DNA of 64,000 nt. Origin: JAEUMD01 sp050250815. GTDB lineage: Bacteria > Pseudomonadota > Alphaproteobacteria > Rhizobiales > Hyphomicrobiaceae. The stretch lies in assembly GCA_050250815.1 (NCBI GenBank), contig JBFWNY010000012.1, positions 32,239 through 96,238 on the forward strand, read 5' to 3'. Positions 25,085-32,889 of this stretch are shown one piece after another. Position numbers and translations under genes: made by a program. The notes beneath the pieces are model-generated. The model saw nothing but the letters and a program-made list of their open reading frames with translations. It had not been told where the DNA came from and did not search any database. How positions within the stretch are numbered: position 1 is the stretch's first letter; every line of letters begins with the position of its first letter.

Positions 25085-26095
25085 TCAGCTCAGTGCCACG
25101 TTTGCAGTGCTCTCCGGCAGCTCCTCGTTGAACGAGCGCTGATAGAACTCCGCCACCAGCGGCCGCTCCAGCTCGTCGCACTTGTTGAGGAACGTCAGGC
25201 GGAAGGCGAAGCCCACGTCGTTGAAGATTTCGGCATTCTCCGCCCAGGTCATCACCGTGCGCGGGCTCATGACCGTCGAGATGTCGCCGTTGATAAAAGA
25301 CTGGCGCGTCAGGTCGGCGACGCGCACCATGCTGGAGACGATCTTGCGCTTGGACTCGCTCTTCGCCCACGACTTCGCCTTAGACAGCACGATGCGTACC
25401 TCATCGTCATGCGGAAGGTAGTTGAGCGTGGCGACAATTGACCAGCGGTCCATCTGGCCCTGATTGATCTGCTGGGTGCCATGGTAGAGGCCCGAGGTAT
25501 CGCCAAGGCCAATGGTGTTGGTCGTCGCGAACAGGCGGAACGCGGGGTGCGGGCGGATCACCTTGGACTGATCGAGCAGGGTGAGCTTGCCCGACACCTC
25601 CAGCACGCGCTGAATGACGAACATCACATCGGGCCGGCCGGCGTCGTACTCGTCGAACACGAGCGCGGTATTGGACTGCAGGCAGTAGGGAAGAATTCCC
25701 TCGCGGAACTCCGTGACCTGCAGCCCCTCCTTGAGAACGATCGCGTCCTTGCCAACCAGATCGACGCGACTGACGTGGCTGTCGAGGTTGACGCGGATGC
25801 ACGGCCAGTTGAGCCGCGCGGCCACCTGCTCGATGTGCGTCGACTTGCCGGTGCCGTGATAGCCCTGCACCATGACGCGACGGTTGTGCTTGAAGCCCGC
25901 AAGAATGGCGAGCGTCACGTCACGGTTGAACAGGTAGTCGGGATCGAGGTCGGGCACGTGCTCGTCGGCCTTGGCGTAGGCCGGAACCTCCAGATCGCTG
26001 TCGATGCCGAAGACCTGCCGCACCGAAACCTTCATGTCGGGAAGCCCCGGGGCCGCCTTGCTGCTGGCCGCGGACTGCGCCTGCTCACGCATCAT
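25085..26095 (-). CDS. cobS: Aerobic cobaltochelatase subunit CobS
   Basis: 336-aa AAA+ ATPase that powers the cobaltochelatase with CobT. Walker A is GYHGTGKS (78-85) and Walker B is ALVFDEYD (144-151). The N-terminal MKVSVRQVFGIDSDLEVPAY segment is specific to CobS. It is followed by cobT and preceded by a J-domain gene on the same strand. No cobalamin riboswitch-like structure was seen in the 120 bases before it. Confidence 0.97.
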   Translation of the reverse strand: MMREQAQSAASSKAAPGLPDMKVSVRQVFGIDSDLEVPAYAKADEHVPDLDPDYLFNRDVTLAILAGFKHNRRVMVQGYHGTGKSTHIEQVAARLNWPCIRVNLDSHVSRVDLVGKDAIVLKEGLQVTEFREGILPYCLQSNTALVFDEYDAGRPDVMFVIQRVLEVSGKLTLLDQSKVIRPHPAFRLFATTNTIGLGDTSGLYHGTQQINQGQMDRWSIVATLNYLPHDDEVRIVLSKAKSWAKSESKRKIVSSMVRVADLTRQSFINGDISTVMSPRTVMTWAENAEIFNDVGFAFRLTFLNKCDELERPLVAEFYQRSFNEELPESTANVALS

Positions 26096-26214
26096 CGTCT
26101 CTTTCAGATTGCACCGGCATGACGATGCCGGCGTTCAAGCGTCGTTGCGCTGAATGTGCTTGGCAGCGCTGGCAAGCCTGCCTGTCACCGGACGCGGCGG
26201 CATCCAGCCAACGA

Positions 26215-26850
26215 TCAAACCAGCCCAGCCTGTTTGAGATAGTTATAGGCTTGGATGATCTCGCGCAACTTCTCCTCCGACCGGCGGTCGCCGCCGTTGG
26301 CGTCGGGATGATGCAGCTTGACCAGCGCCTTGAACCGCGCCTTGACGTCGGCCTTGTTCGCGGTTGGGCCGAGGTCCAGGGCAGCCATCGCTTTCTTTTC
26401 CAGCGGCTTCAGAGTGCGGCGATAGGCAGGCTCCGGTGCCGGGCTGCGCTTCATCCGCTCCCGCATGAGGTGATGCGGATCCCGCACGCCCGGGCCGGTG
26501 TGTCCGCCCTGCTCTGGGCGCGGCCCAATGCCCGGCTGCTCGCCGTTGCCACCCATGCGCCACGTCGGCCGGTGCCCTGTCACAGCTTCCTTGATGAACT
26601 CCGACACTTCACCGTCCGACATGCCATCGAAATAGTTGTACGTGGCGTTGTATTGCCGCACGTGATCGAGGCAGAAGTGGAAATACTCCCCGTCCCGTCC
26701 GCGACCTTTCGGCGCGCGGTGGTCGGCCTTCTTGGCGCACCCCTTCCATTGACATTCGGGCAGCCGCCGGTGATCGACACGCTCGCGCGCCTCGCGTTCG
26801 CGCCGGGGCGCCACGCGGATGCTGTCGAAGTATTTCGAGTTGAGTTTCAT
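26215..26850 (-). CDS. J-domain protein with N-terminal zinc-knuckle-like region
   Basis: 211-aa protein whose C-terminal about 60 residues form a J domain, with the HPD motif in KLHHPDANGGDRRSEEK. The N-terminal half has C-x4-C and H..C..H spacing (ECQWKGCAKKADHRAP, HFCLDH), suggesting a metal site. J-proteins recruit Hsp70. This short form with a C-terminal J domain next to cobS and bolA recurs in alphaproteobacteria; its client is unknown. It diverges from bolA by 146 bases. Confidence 0.9.
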   Translation of the reverse strand: MKLNSKYFDSIRVAPRREREARERVDHRRLPECQWKGCAKKADHRAPKGRGRDGEYFHFCLDHVRQYNATYNYFDGMSDGEVSEFIKEAVTGHRPTWRMGGNGEQPGIGPRPEQGGHTGPGVRDPHHLMRERMKRSPAPEPAYRRTLKPLEKKAMAALDLGPTANKADVKARFKALVKLHHPDANGGDRRSEEKLREIIQAYNYLKQAGLV

Positions 26851-26996
26851 GGGCCGCAGATTATGGGGTTCGCCGCGTGCTTAGACAAGGCGGCACGCTG
26901 CGTAACGATAGAGCCGTGGCGCGCGCGACGCATCTTGACATGCCCGCACAGGGCTGAACTGCATCTTGGGCCACACATCCTGGAGCGGAGGACTTA

Positions 26997-27272
26997 ATGT
27001 CTGCTGAAGCGGCGATACGCGAAAAGCTGATGGTAGCACTGGAGCCCGTGCGCCTGGACGTGATCAACGAGTCGGAATTGCACGCCGGACACCGCTCGTC
27101 ACCGGGCACCGGCGAAAGCCATTTCCGTGTCCTCGTCGTGTCGGATGCGTTTGCCGGCAAGTCGCGCGTCGAGCGGCACCGAATGGTCAACGACCTTCTG
27201 CGCGACGAACTCTCGGGGCGAATCCATGCACTCGCCTTGAAGACGTTCGCCCCCGGCGAGGCGATCGGCTGA
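26997..27272 (+). CDS. bolA: BolA family protein
   Basis: 91-aa BolA-type protein with the stress/iron-sulfur trafficking fold: the ESHFRVLVVSDAFAGKSRVERHR motif region, split here as SHFRVLVV and GKSRVERHRMVND, and the C-terminal HALALKTF strand. The conserved His in RHR can ligate Fe-S clusters together with monothiol glutaredoxins. GGAGGACTTA precedes the ATG. A BolA gene beside a J-domain gene and cobS is common in this order. Confidence 0.93.
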   Translation: MSAEAAIREKLMVALEPVRLDVINESELHAGHRSSPGTGESHFRVLVVSDAFAGKSRVERHRMVNDLLRDELSGRIHALALKTFAPGEAIG

Positions 27273-27293
27273 GCGTCGTCCGGAAATCCTTGC

Positions 27294-27334
27294 AAAAAAA
27301 GGAGAGCCCGTTCCGCAGATCCTACGGAACGGGC
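27294..27334 (-). terminator. Rho-independent terminator of the His/Trp/Arg-rich gene
   Basis: Perfect 10-bp stem (27306-27315 with 27325-27334), 9-base loop, then on the minus strand a tract of seven T (complement of 27294-27300). It lies 31 bases after the stop of the 115-aa gene and is one of the clearest terminators in the window. In the plus direction it has no T-tract. Confidence 0.82.
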
Positions 27335-27365
27335 GTGGCAGGGGTGCGAAGGCGGCGTCGGGCCA

Positions 27366-27713
27366 TCACCAGCAGCGATTGACCCAACGGCAGCGGCGGT
27401 GACCCCAGTCCGTCCAGTAGCAGCGACGCACCGTGCAGCTGTACCGGTGATAGTGATACGGCCGGAAGCCAAGGTAGATGCGCGGTCGCCAGCGGCGATG
27501 ACCCCAGCGACGATAGCCCACGCCACCATAGCGCCAGCCACGATGGCGCCAGCGCACCTCGGTGACCGTGCCGGAATCTGCCTTGATGGCGCGCATCATG
27601 TCGACGACAGAAGCGGCCGGGGCGGCCGTTGCGGTACTCGCCGACACTGGTGTGAACAGTACCGCGAACGCGAACGCGAGGCTGGCGAGGCAGCCTCTCA
27701 GTATGCCTTTCAT
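27366..27713 (-). CDS. Secreted His/Trp/Tyr/Arg-rich small protein
   Basis: 115-aa protein with a signal peptide (MKGILRGCLASLAFAFAVLF.., cleavage near TATAAPAA). The mature C-terminal half is extraordinarily rich in W, R, H, Y and G, with repeats of the HRRWR/GHRRC type and four cysteines in the last 25 residues. Proteins of this composition, often annotated as hypothetical, are common in Hyphomicrobiales. A clear terminator follows. Function unknown; membrane, polyanion or metal binding is possible from composition only. Confidence 0.7.
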   Translation of the reverse strand: MKGILRGCLASLAFAFAVLFTPVSASTATAAPAASVVDMMRAIKADSGTVTEVRWRHRGWRYGGVGYRRWGHRRWRPRIYLGFRPYHYHRYSCTVRRCYWTDWGHRRCRWVNRCW

Positions 27714-27947
27714 GCGTCGTTCCTCCGAGTGTAAACTGGACCCGCGTGGCCCGGCGGACGCGCGCGTTTCCTATGATGTCGCTCTCCGGCGCAGCGGCTG
27801 TCTTGCGGCGGCGCGATCCCCTTGCAAGGAGGGCGACGAACTCTATGCAACGATCAGGATCATGAACGGCGTATGAACCGGACTCACAGCTCCGGTTCAC
27901 GTGCTGCGCCAGCTTCGTCGGGCCCCGCAAGAGCGGTGTCCCCATGT

Positions 27948-29117
27948 TCAACGCGCACAGGCTTCGCTTTCCGTCGCGCGCTCCGGCAAAGATTTCATCT
28001 TCGCAAGACGCGCCTCGAATTCGTCGTAGCGCATACCGCCTGCTCCACGCCGGTGGAAGTAGACGTGACTTGCGAGCCAGCGCATGGCGGGTGTCGCCAG
28101 CGCCAGATCGATAAGCGCATTGGGTGGCGCAAGGTCGAGCACGGAACGCATGAGGAGCTTGACGCCGAACCGCGGCAGGGCCGCGGCCACGACACGTTCG
28201 GGCGCGGGGCCGCAGTCCAGCAAATGGTCGGCAATGGCATGCGCAGCGCGCCGGCCGAGTTGAAAGGCCAAGCGGATACCGCCCCCGGTTGCAGGGGAAA
28301 CCACGCCCGCGGCATCGCCGATCAGCATCACGCCGGGCGCCGACCAGGGGCGCACGAGGCCGCCCGAAGGGATCCGCCCCGCGCGACGCTCCACCACGCG
28401 GGCGCCAGCATAGTCGAACAGGTGGCGGGTGTGGTCGAGGAAGGCCGGCAGGTCGGCCCTGCGGCCCTTGGTGACGGCGAGGCCTACCTGTGTCACCGAC
28501 GGCCCGGGAGCGACCCATGCGAGATAGCCCGGTGCCAATCGGCTATCCAGGAAGCAGTGCAGGAAGCGTGGATCGGACGGTGTCAATCCTTCGTACTCGG
28601 CCTCCAATCCGACGAGAAACCTGCTGTTGACGCCGAGCCCGAAAACGCGGGCCACCCTCGAGCGGGCCCCGTCCGCACCCACAATGTAGCGCGCCTCGAT
28701 GTTGAGGCCCTGAAAGCGGAAGGCATCGCCATGCCGTTCCGCGCCCGAGAAGCGCGTGCCCAGCAGCAGCCGTGCGCCTGCCCGCTGCGCCTCGGCTGCG
28801 AGCCAGGTCAGCAGCCGTCCCGTATCGGTCGTGAGGAAGAAATATCCAGGTGCGAACAGGTCTGTCGATTTGAGACTGGGACCATAGAGGCGCACGCCGT
28901 GCACGCGGCGCGTCAGCCCGTGCGGAATATCGATCTCTTCCGCCGCTTCCTTCACCAGGATGCCGGTGGTTGCGACCCGTTCGGCCACATTCGACTTGGC
29001 CTCCAGCACCGCAACCGACAGGCCACGCATTGCCGCTGTTCTGGCGGCGACGAGGCCGGCGAAGGACGCGCCGACGATTACGAGGTCGTAGCGCGGCGTG
29101 GCATGGCTGTTGGGCAT
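27948..29117 (-). CDS. Geranylgeranyl reductase-family FAD-dependent oxidoreductase
   Basis: 389-aa flavoprotein starting MPNSHATPRYD; GGAG lies upstream, and the longer frame to 29222 is not family-like. The FAD-binding N-terminus is DLVIVGASFAGLVAA, with the later GDAAGVVSPATGGGI motif of the geranylgeranyl reductase/halogenase group. These enzymes reduce isoprenoid chains or oxidise aromatic substrates. No carotenoid or chlorophyll genes are nearby, so the substrate is open. It is followed 230 bases on by the small secreted-protein gene. Confidence 0.85.
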   Translation of the reverse strand: MPNSHATPRYDLVIVGASFAGLVAARTAAMRGLSVAVLEAKSNVAERVATTGILVKEAAEEIDIPHGLTRRVHGVRLYGPSLKSTDLFAPGYFFLTTDTGRLLTWLAAEAQRAGARLLLGTRFSGAERHGDAFRFQGLNIEARYIVGADGARSRVARVFGLGVNSRFLVGLEAEYEGLTPSDPRFLHCFLDSRLAPGYLAWVAPGPSVTQVGLAVTKGRRADLPAFLDHTRHLFDYAGARVVERRAGRIPSGGLVRPWSAPGVMLIGDAAGVVSPATGGGIRLAFQLGRRAAHAIADHLLDCGPAPERVVAAALPRFGVKLLMRSVLDLAPPNALIDLALATPAMRWLASHVYFHRRGAGGMRYDEFEARLAKMKSLPERATESEACAR

Positions 29118-29236
29118 GAACGGGGGCTCCGGCGTTTCGCGCGTTCGACGGACCGCATCGGGCAGCAACGCGGGCGACAACACAACACGCCGATTGTGGC
29201 ATCCGAGCGCCGTCGGGCTCAAAAGCTATCTCAGCC

Positions 29237-30574
29237 TTAACGCGGCGATGCGGTCCCCGAGCCGGCTGCGGGTTGTGTGGGCGATTCACCGTCAGGCGCG
29301 CTCGCCTCCTTGCCCACCGGCTTGACCCGAAGGGCCGTGATCTTGTTGCGGCTCTTGCGCAGCACCTCGAAGCGGTAACCGTGAAAGGTGAAAGTCTGCC
29401 CCGGCTCGGGGATGGTCTGCGCCTCATGAATGACGAGGCCCGCGATCGTCGTGGCCTCCTCGTCCGGCAGCTTCCAGTCCATATGGCGGTTGAGATCGCG
29501 AATGGGCACCGACCCATCGACGTTTACCGTGCCGTCGGCCTGCGGCCGGATGGCAGCCTCGTGCACGTCGTGCTCGTCGGCGATCTGCCCCACGATCTCC
29601 TCGAGGATGTCCTCGAGCGTGATCAAGCCCTGCACCTCACCGTACTCGTCGACGACGAGCGCCATCTGCTGCTTCTTTTTGAGGAACTGGTTGAGCTGAT
29701 CCTTCAGGCTCGTCGCATCGGGCACGAACCAGGGTTTGGCGGCAAAGCTCATGATGTCGAGCTTCGACACATCCCAGTCGGCCTTGCCCAGCGCCGAGAG
29801 CAGATCCTTGGTGTGCAGGATGGCGATGATGTTCTCGGGCTCGTCACGCCACACGGGAATGCGCGTATACTGAGTCTTCAACACCTCGGCGACGATCTTC
29901 TCCGGCGGATCGTCGGCGTGCACCGTCTCCATCTTGGTGCGATGGATCATGATGTCCTCGACCTTGAGATCACCCAGGTCGAGCACGCCGCCCAGCATGT
30001 GGGCGTCATGGCGCGCCACCGCACCTTCCTTCTTCTGCAGGTCGATGGTGCCGCGAATCTCCTCGTGCGCCGAAAGAATGTTGGCGCGATCATCGTTGCC
30101 GGTCGGCGTCAGCTTGAGCAACAGCGCTACGATGCCCTCGATGAGATAGACAGCCGGCCGCAGCAGGGTGATGAGCACACGCATGATCGGCGCGACCGCA
30201 AGCGCGATGCGATCGGGATAGGCGATGGCATAGGTCTTGGGCAGCACCTCCGAGAAGATCACCACGAGCACGGTCATGACGACCGTGGCGTAGGCGACGC
30301 CGACCTCGCCGAACAGGCCGATCAGCAGGCTCGTGCTCAGCGCGGAAGCAAGGATGTTGACGAGGTTGTTGCCCAGCAGAATTGTTCCGATGAGGCGCTC
30401 GGGCTCGGTGAGCAGAGCATTCACACGGCGCGCCTTCTCGTTGCCTTCGTTCTCCAGCGCATGCATGCGGGCCCGCGATGCGGCGGTAAGCGCCGTCTCG
30501 GAGCCCGAGAAGAACGCCGACAGCAGCAAGAGGACGAGGATCGACAGCGTCGTCAGGAGTATCTCGGTCGGCAT
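29237..30574 (-). CDS. CNNM/CorC-HlyC type CBS-domain membrane protein
   Basis: 445-aa protein taken from MPTEILLTTL. Domain order: CNNM (DUF21) transmembrane region, about residues 1-190, with FFSGSETALTAASRARM; two CBS domains, about 205-330, with MIHRTKMETVHAD and EYGEVQGLITLEDILEE; and a C-terminal CorC/HlyC domain. Members are implicated in magnesium or cobalt transport and were once called hemolysins. It follows aroB at 125 bases. No haemolytic function is implied. Confidence 0.93.
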   Translation of the reverse strand: MPTEILLTTLSILVLLLLSAFFSGSETALTAASRARMHALENEGNEKARRVNALLTEPERLIGTILLGNNLVNILASALSTSLLIGLFGEVGVAYATVVMTVLVVIFSEVLPKTYAIAYPDRIALAVAPIMRVLITLLRPAVYLIEGIVALLLKLTPTGNDDRANILSAHEEIRGTIDLQKKEGAVARHDAHMLGGVLDLGDLKVEDIMIHRTKMETVHADDPPEKIVAEVLKTQYTRIPVWRDEPENIIAILHTKDLLSALGKADWDVSKLDIMSFAAKPWFVPDATSLKDQLNQFLKKKQQMALVVDEYGEVQGLITLEDILEEIVGQIADEHDVHEAAIRPQADGTVNVDGSVPIRDLNRHMDWKLPDEEATTIAGLVIHEAQTIPEPGQTFTFHGYRFEVLRKSRNKITALRVKPVGKEASAPDGESPTQPAAGSGTASPR

Positions 30575-30699
30575 GGCGCTCGTGTTTCTGGGTTGGACGT
30601 GTTCTGCGGTGAACGGCCGTGGCCGGAAGCCTTGGCAGCGCATCCTAGAGCAGGTTCACCGGAAGTTGAATCGTCTCGGGCTCTGGTTGGTGACCCGCC

Positions 30700-31854
30700 C
30701 TACGCGCTGGCCGGCAGGGCGATCTCCCTCTCAAGGAACGCCTTGACCCGGTCTGTGGGCACGTCGCGCGAGATGAACGCCTCGCCGATTGCGCGCACCA
30801 GGATGAAGGCAAGGCGACCCTCGCGAACCTTCTTGTCCTGTCCCATGAGGCGCAGCAGCGTATCGGCATCGGCTCGGCCACCGGGAATATCCGCGATGCG
30901 CGTCGGCAGACCCACGGCCCGCAGGTGACGCGCGACGCGGCCCGCCGCCCCCGGTTCGATCAGGCCCAGTTCCTCCGAGAAGCGGTACGCCATGGCCATG
31001 CCGATGGCGACGCCTTCGCCGTGCAGCAACCGCTGCGAGTAGCCCGTCCACGCTTCGAGCGCATGACCGAAGGTATGGCCCAGGTTGAGCAGCGCACGGT
31101 CCCCCGACTCCGTTTCGTCGCGCACGACGATATCGGACTTCGCCTTGACGCTCGTCTCGATGGCGCGGATCAGCGACGAGACGTCGTTGCCGAACACGCC
31201 GCGCCAGGACTGTTCGAGCCACTGGAAGAAATGCGCATCACCGAGCAGCCCGTACTTGGCGACCTCCGCATAGCCGGCCCGCATCTCGCGCGCCGGCAGC
31301 GTGGACAGAACGTCGGTGTCGGCAAGCACTAGGCTCGGCTGATGGAACGTGCCGATGAGATTCTTGCCCTGCGGCGTGTTGATGCCGGTCTTGCCGCCGA
31401 CGGAACTGTCGACTTGAGCGAGCAGGGACGTTGGAATCTGGATGAAGCGCACGCCGCGTCGCAGGATCGAGGCGGCGAACCCTGCAAGGTCGCCGATGAC
31501 GCCGCCACCGAACGCAACGACGAGATCGCCGCGCTCGAGCCCCATCTCGAGGAGCCGCTCGCTCAGCGGCGCAAGCTGGCCGAAGCACTTGGTCGGTTCG
31601 CCAGCCGGAAGCACCACCGATCCGAGAAGGCGCCCTTCCTCGTTAAGGCTCCTTTCCAGCGCCGCCAGGTGGAAGTGCGCCACATTCTCGTCGGTCACGA
31701 TGCCGTAGCGCGCCTTGCCGAAGCGCTGCGCCGCCATCCTGCCGGCCATCGCCAGCAGACCCGGCCCGATCATGACATCGTACTCCCGCCCCGGAAGCGG
31801 AACCGGCACGACGCGCTGGCTGCCGATGCTGGGAACGTTGACGAGCGTTGGCAT
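30700..31854 (-). CDS. aroB: 3-dehydroquinate synthase
   Basis: 384-aa enzyme of the shikimate pathway converting DAHP to 3-dehydroquinate, NAD and metal dependent. The NAD-binding FGGGVIGDLAGFAAS, the metal ligands in LNLGHTFGHALE and the HGEGVAIGMAMA motif are present. ATG at 31854 gives a normal N-terminus; a longer frame reaches 31947 into the aroK gap. It lies 52 bases after aroK in one operon. Confidence 0.97.
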   Translation of the reverse strand: MPTLVNVPSIGSQRVVPVPLPGREYDVMIGPGLLAMAGRMAAQRFGKARYGIVTDENVAHFHLAALERSLNEEGRLLGSVVLPAGEPTKCFGQLAPLSERLLEMGLERGDLVVAFGGGVIGDLAGFAASILRRGVRFIQIPTSLLAQVDSSVGGKTGINTPQGKNLIGTFHQPSLVLADTDVLSTLPAREMRAGYAEVAKYGLLGDAHFFQWLEQSWRGVFGNDVSSLIRAIETSVKAKSDIVVRDETESGDRALLNLGHTFGHALEAWTGYSQRLLHGEGVAIGMAMAYRFSEELGLIEPGAAGRVARHLRAVGLPTRIADIPGGRADADTLLRLMGQDKKVREGRLAFILVRAIGEAFISRDVPTDRVKAFLEREIALPASA

Positions 31855-31906
31855 GACGCGGCGGGTCCTTGAATTCTGGTGCGGCGGGATAAGGCGCCTG
31901 CTCCTA

Positions 31907-32518
31907 TCAGACGGCGCAGGAACGATCCAGAACGTCGCTGCCGTCAAGTTGACGGACGATCTCCTCGACGATCACGTCGTGTTGGACCTCACGGCTTTCC
32001 ACGGTGATGTCAGCCTGCTCGTAGACGGGATAGCGCTCGTCCATGAGCTTGCGCATAACCGCTTCCGGGTCGGCGGTCTTCAATAGCGGTCGCGTATTGC
32101 GTTTGAGCACACGGCGCATGAGCACGCCGAGTTCGGCCTTGAGCCACACCGAGACACCCGAGGTGCGGATGGCGGCACGCGTGGCCTCGTTCATGAAGGC
32201 GCCACCACCGGTCGCTAACACCTGCGGTCCACCGGCGAGCAGCCGCTCGATCACCATGCGCTCGCGCTCTCGGAAGAACGGTTCGCCGTGCTCGGCGAAA
32301 ATTTCGGAGATGCTCTGCCGCGCCGCCTTCTCAATCTCCTCGTCCGCATCCACGAATGGCAGCGACAGCCGCGTCGCCAACCGTCGTCCGATAGCGGATT
32401 TGCCACAGCCCATGAGGCCGATCATGACGACTGACCGCGTGCCGAGCCGCTCGACGATAGCCGTGATGCGTTGCGTGTCGGCCGCGGCCTTCCGGCGACC
32501 AAGTCCGAAGCGAATCAT
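31907..32518 (-). CDS. aroK: Shikimate kinase
   Basis: 203-aa kinase phosphorylating shikimate. Walker A is GLMGCGKSAIG, the shikimate-binding DADEEIE and the GGGAFM motif follow, and the LID arginine lies in KRNTRPLL. aroK-aroB is the usual order in alphaproteobacteria. Upstream genes are divergent from 32717. Confidence 0.97.
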   Translation of the reverse strand: MIRFGLGRRKAAADTQRITAIVERLGTRSVVMIGLMGCGKSAIGRRLATRLSLPFVDADEEIEKAARQSISEIFAEHGEPFFRERERMVIERLLAGGPQVLATGGGAFMNEATRAAIRTSGVSVWLKAELGVLMRRVLKRNTRPLLKTADPEAVMRKLMDERYPVYEQADITVESREVQHDVIVEEIVRQLDGSDVLDRSCAV

Positions 32519-32716
32519 GGCAGAGCTTTCGATCGAACGAGCATGCTAGGCCTCGGCGCAGCGGAACGCCCGGAATCGCCCTGGGGAAGCCTGACGCGCG
32601 GCGTGCGGGCGGTTGTCATGTTGCAGCGTCCTCGTCCTTTGGCACGCGCGGCCGATTGAGGCCATAATGGCGCCATTGCCGGTCGACACATAGCAGCAGG
32701 GAGTGGTCGATCCAAA

Positions 32717-32863
32717 ATGCCTAGTCTTTTCCGGTTCCTCTTTCTCACCGGGCTGATGGTGGCGAGCCTGTATGGCGGTCTCTACGTGCTGGCCGTCTAC
32801 TTCGAGCCGCCTCAGACGATCGTCACGGATCCCGTCCACGGCATAAAGATCCGCCGCGAGTAG
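32717..32863 (+). CDS. 48-aa single-helix membrane protein
   Basis: Short gene translating MPSLFRFLFLTG..., one hydrophobic helix (about residues 6-26) and a C-terminal tail ending GIKIRRE. Proteins of this size and form, with an EPPQ(T/R)-type tail, lie between aroK and xerD in many Hyphomicrobiales and are sometimes mislabelled histidine kinase. It starts the plus-strand group leading to xerD. No function known. Confidence 0.68.
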   Translation: MPSLFRFLFLTGLMVASLYGGLYVLAVYFEPPQTIVTDPVHGIKIRRE

Positions 32864-32889
32864 CAGCCCCTGCACGGGTGGGCCAGATC

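Noticed and set aside
26096..26214. Cobalamin riboswitch upstream of cobS
   Set aside because: The gap is only 119 bases and no conserved B12-box-like sequence or matching stem was seen.
27822..29240. 472-aa frame opposite the geranylgeranyl-reductase-like gene
   Set aside because: Antisense shadow; the opposite strand has clear FAD motifs.
29273..30928. 551-aa open frame opposite the CorC-like gene
   Set aside because: Antisense shadow; no ribosome binding site and no domain features.
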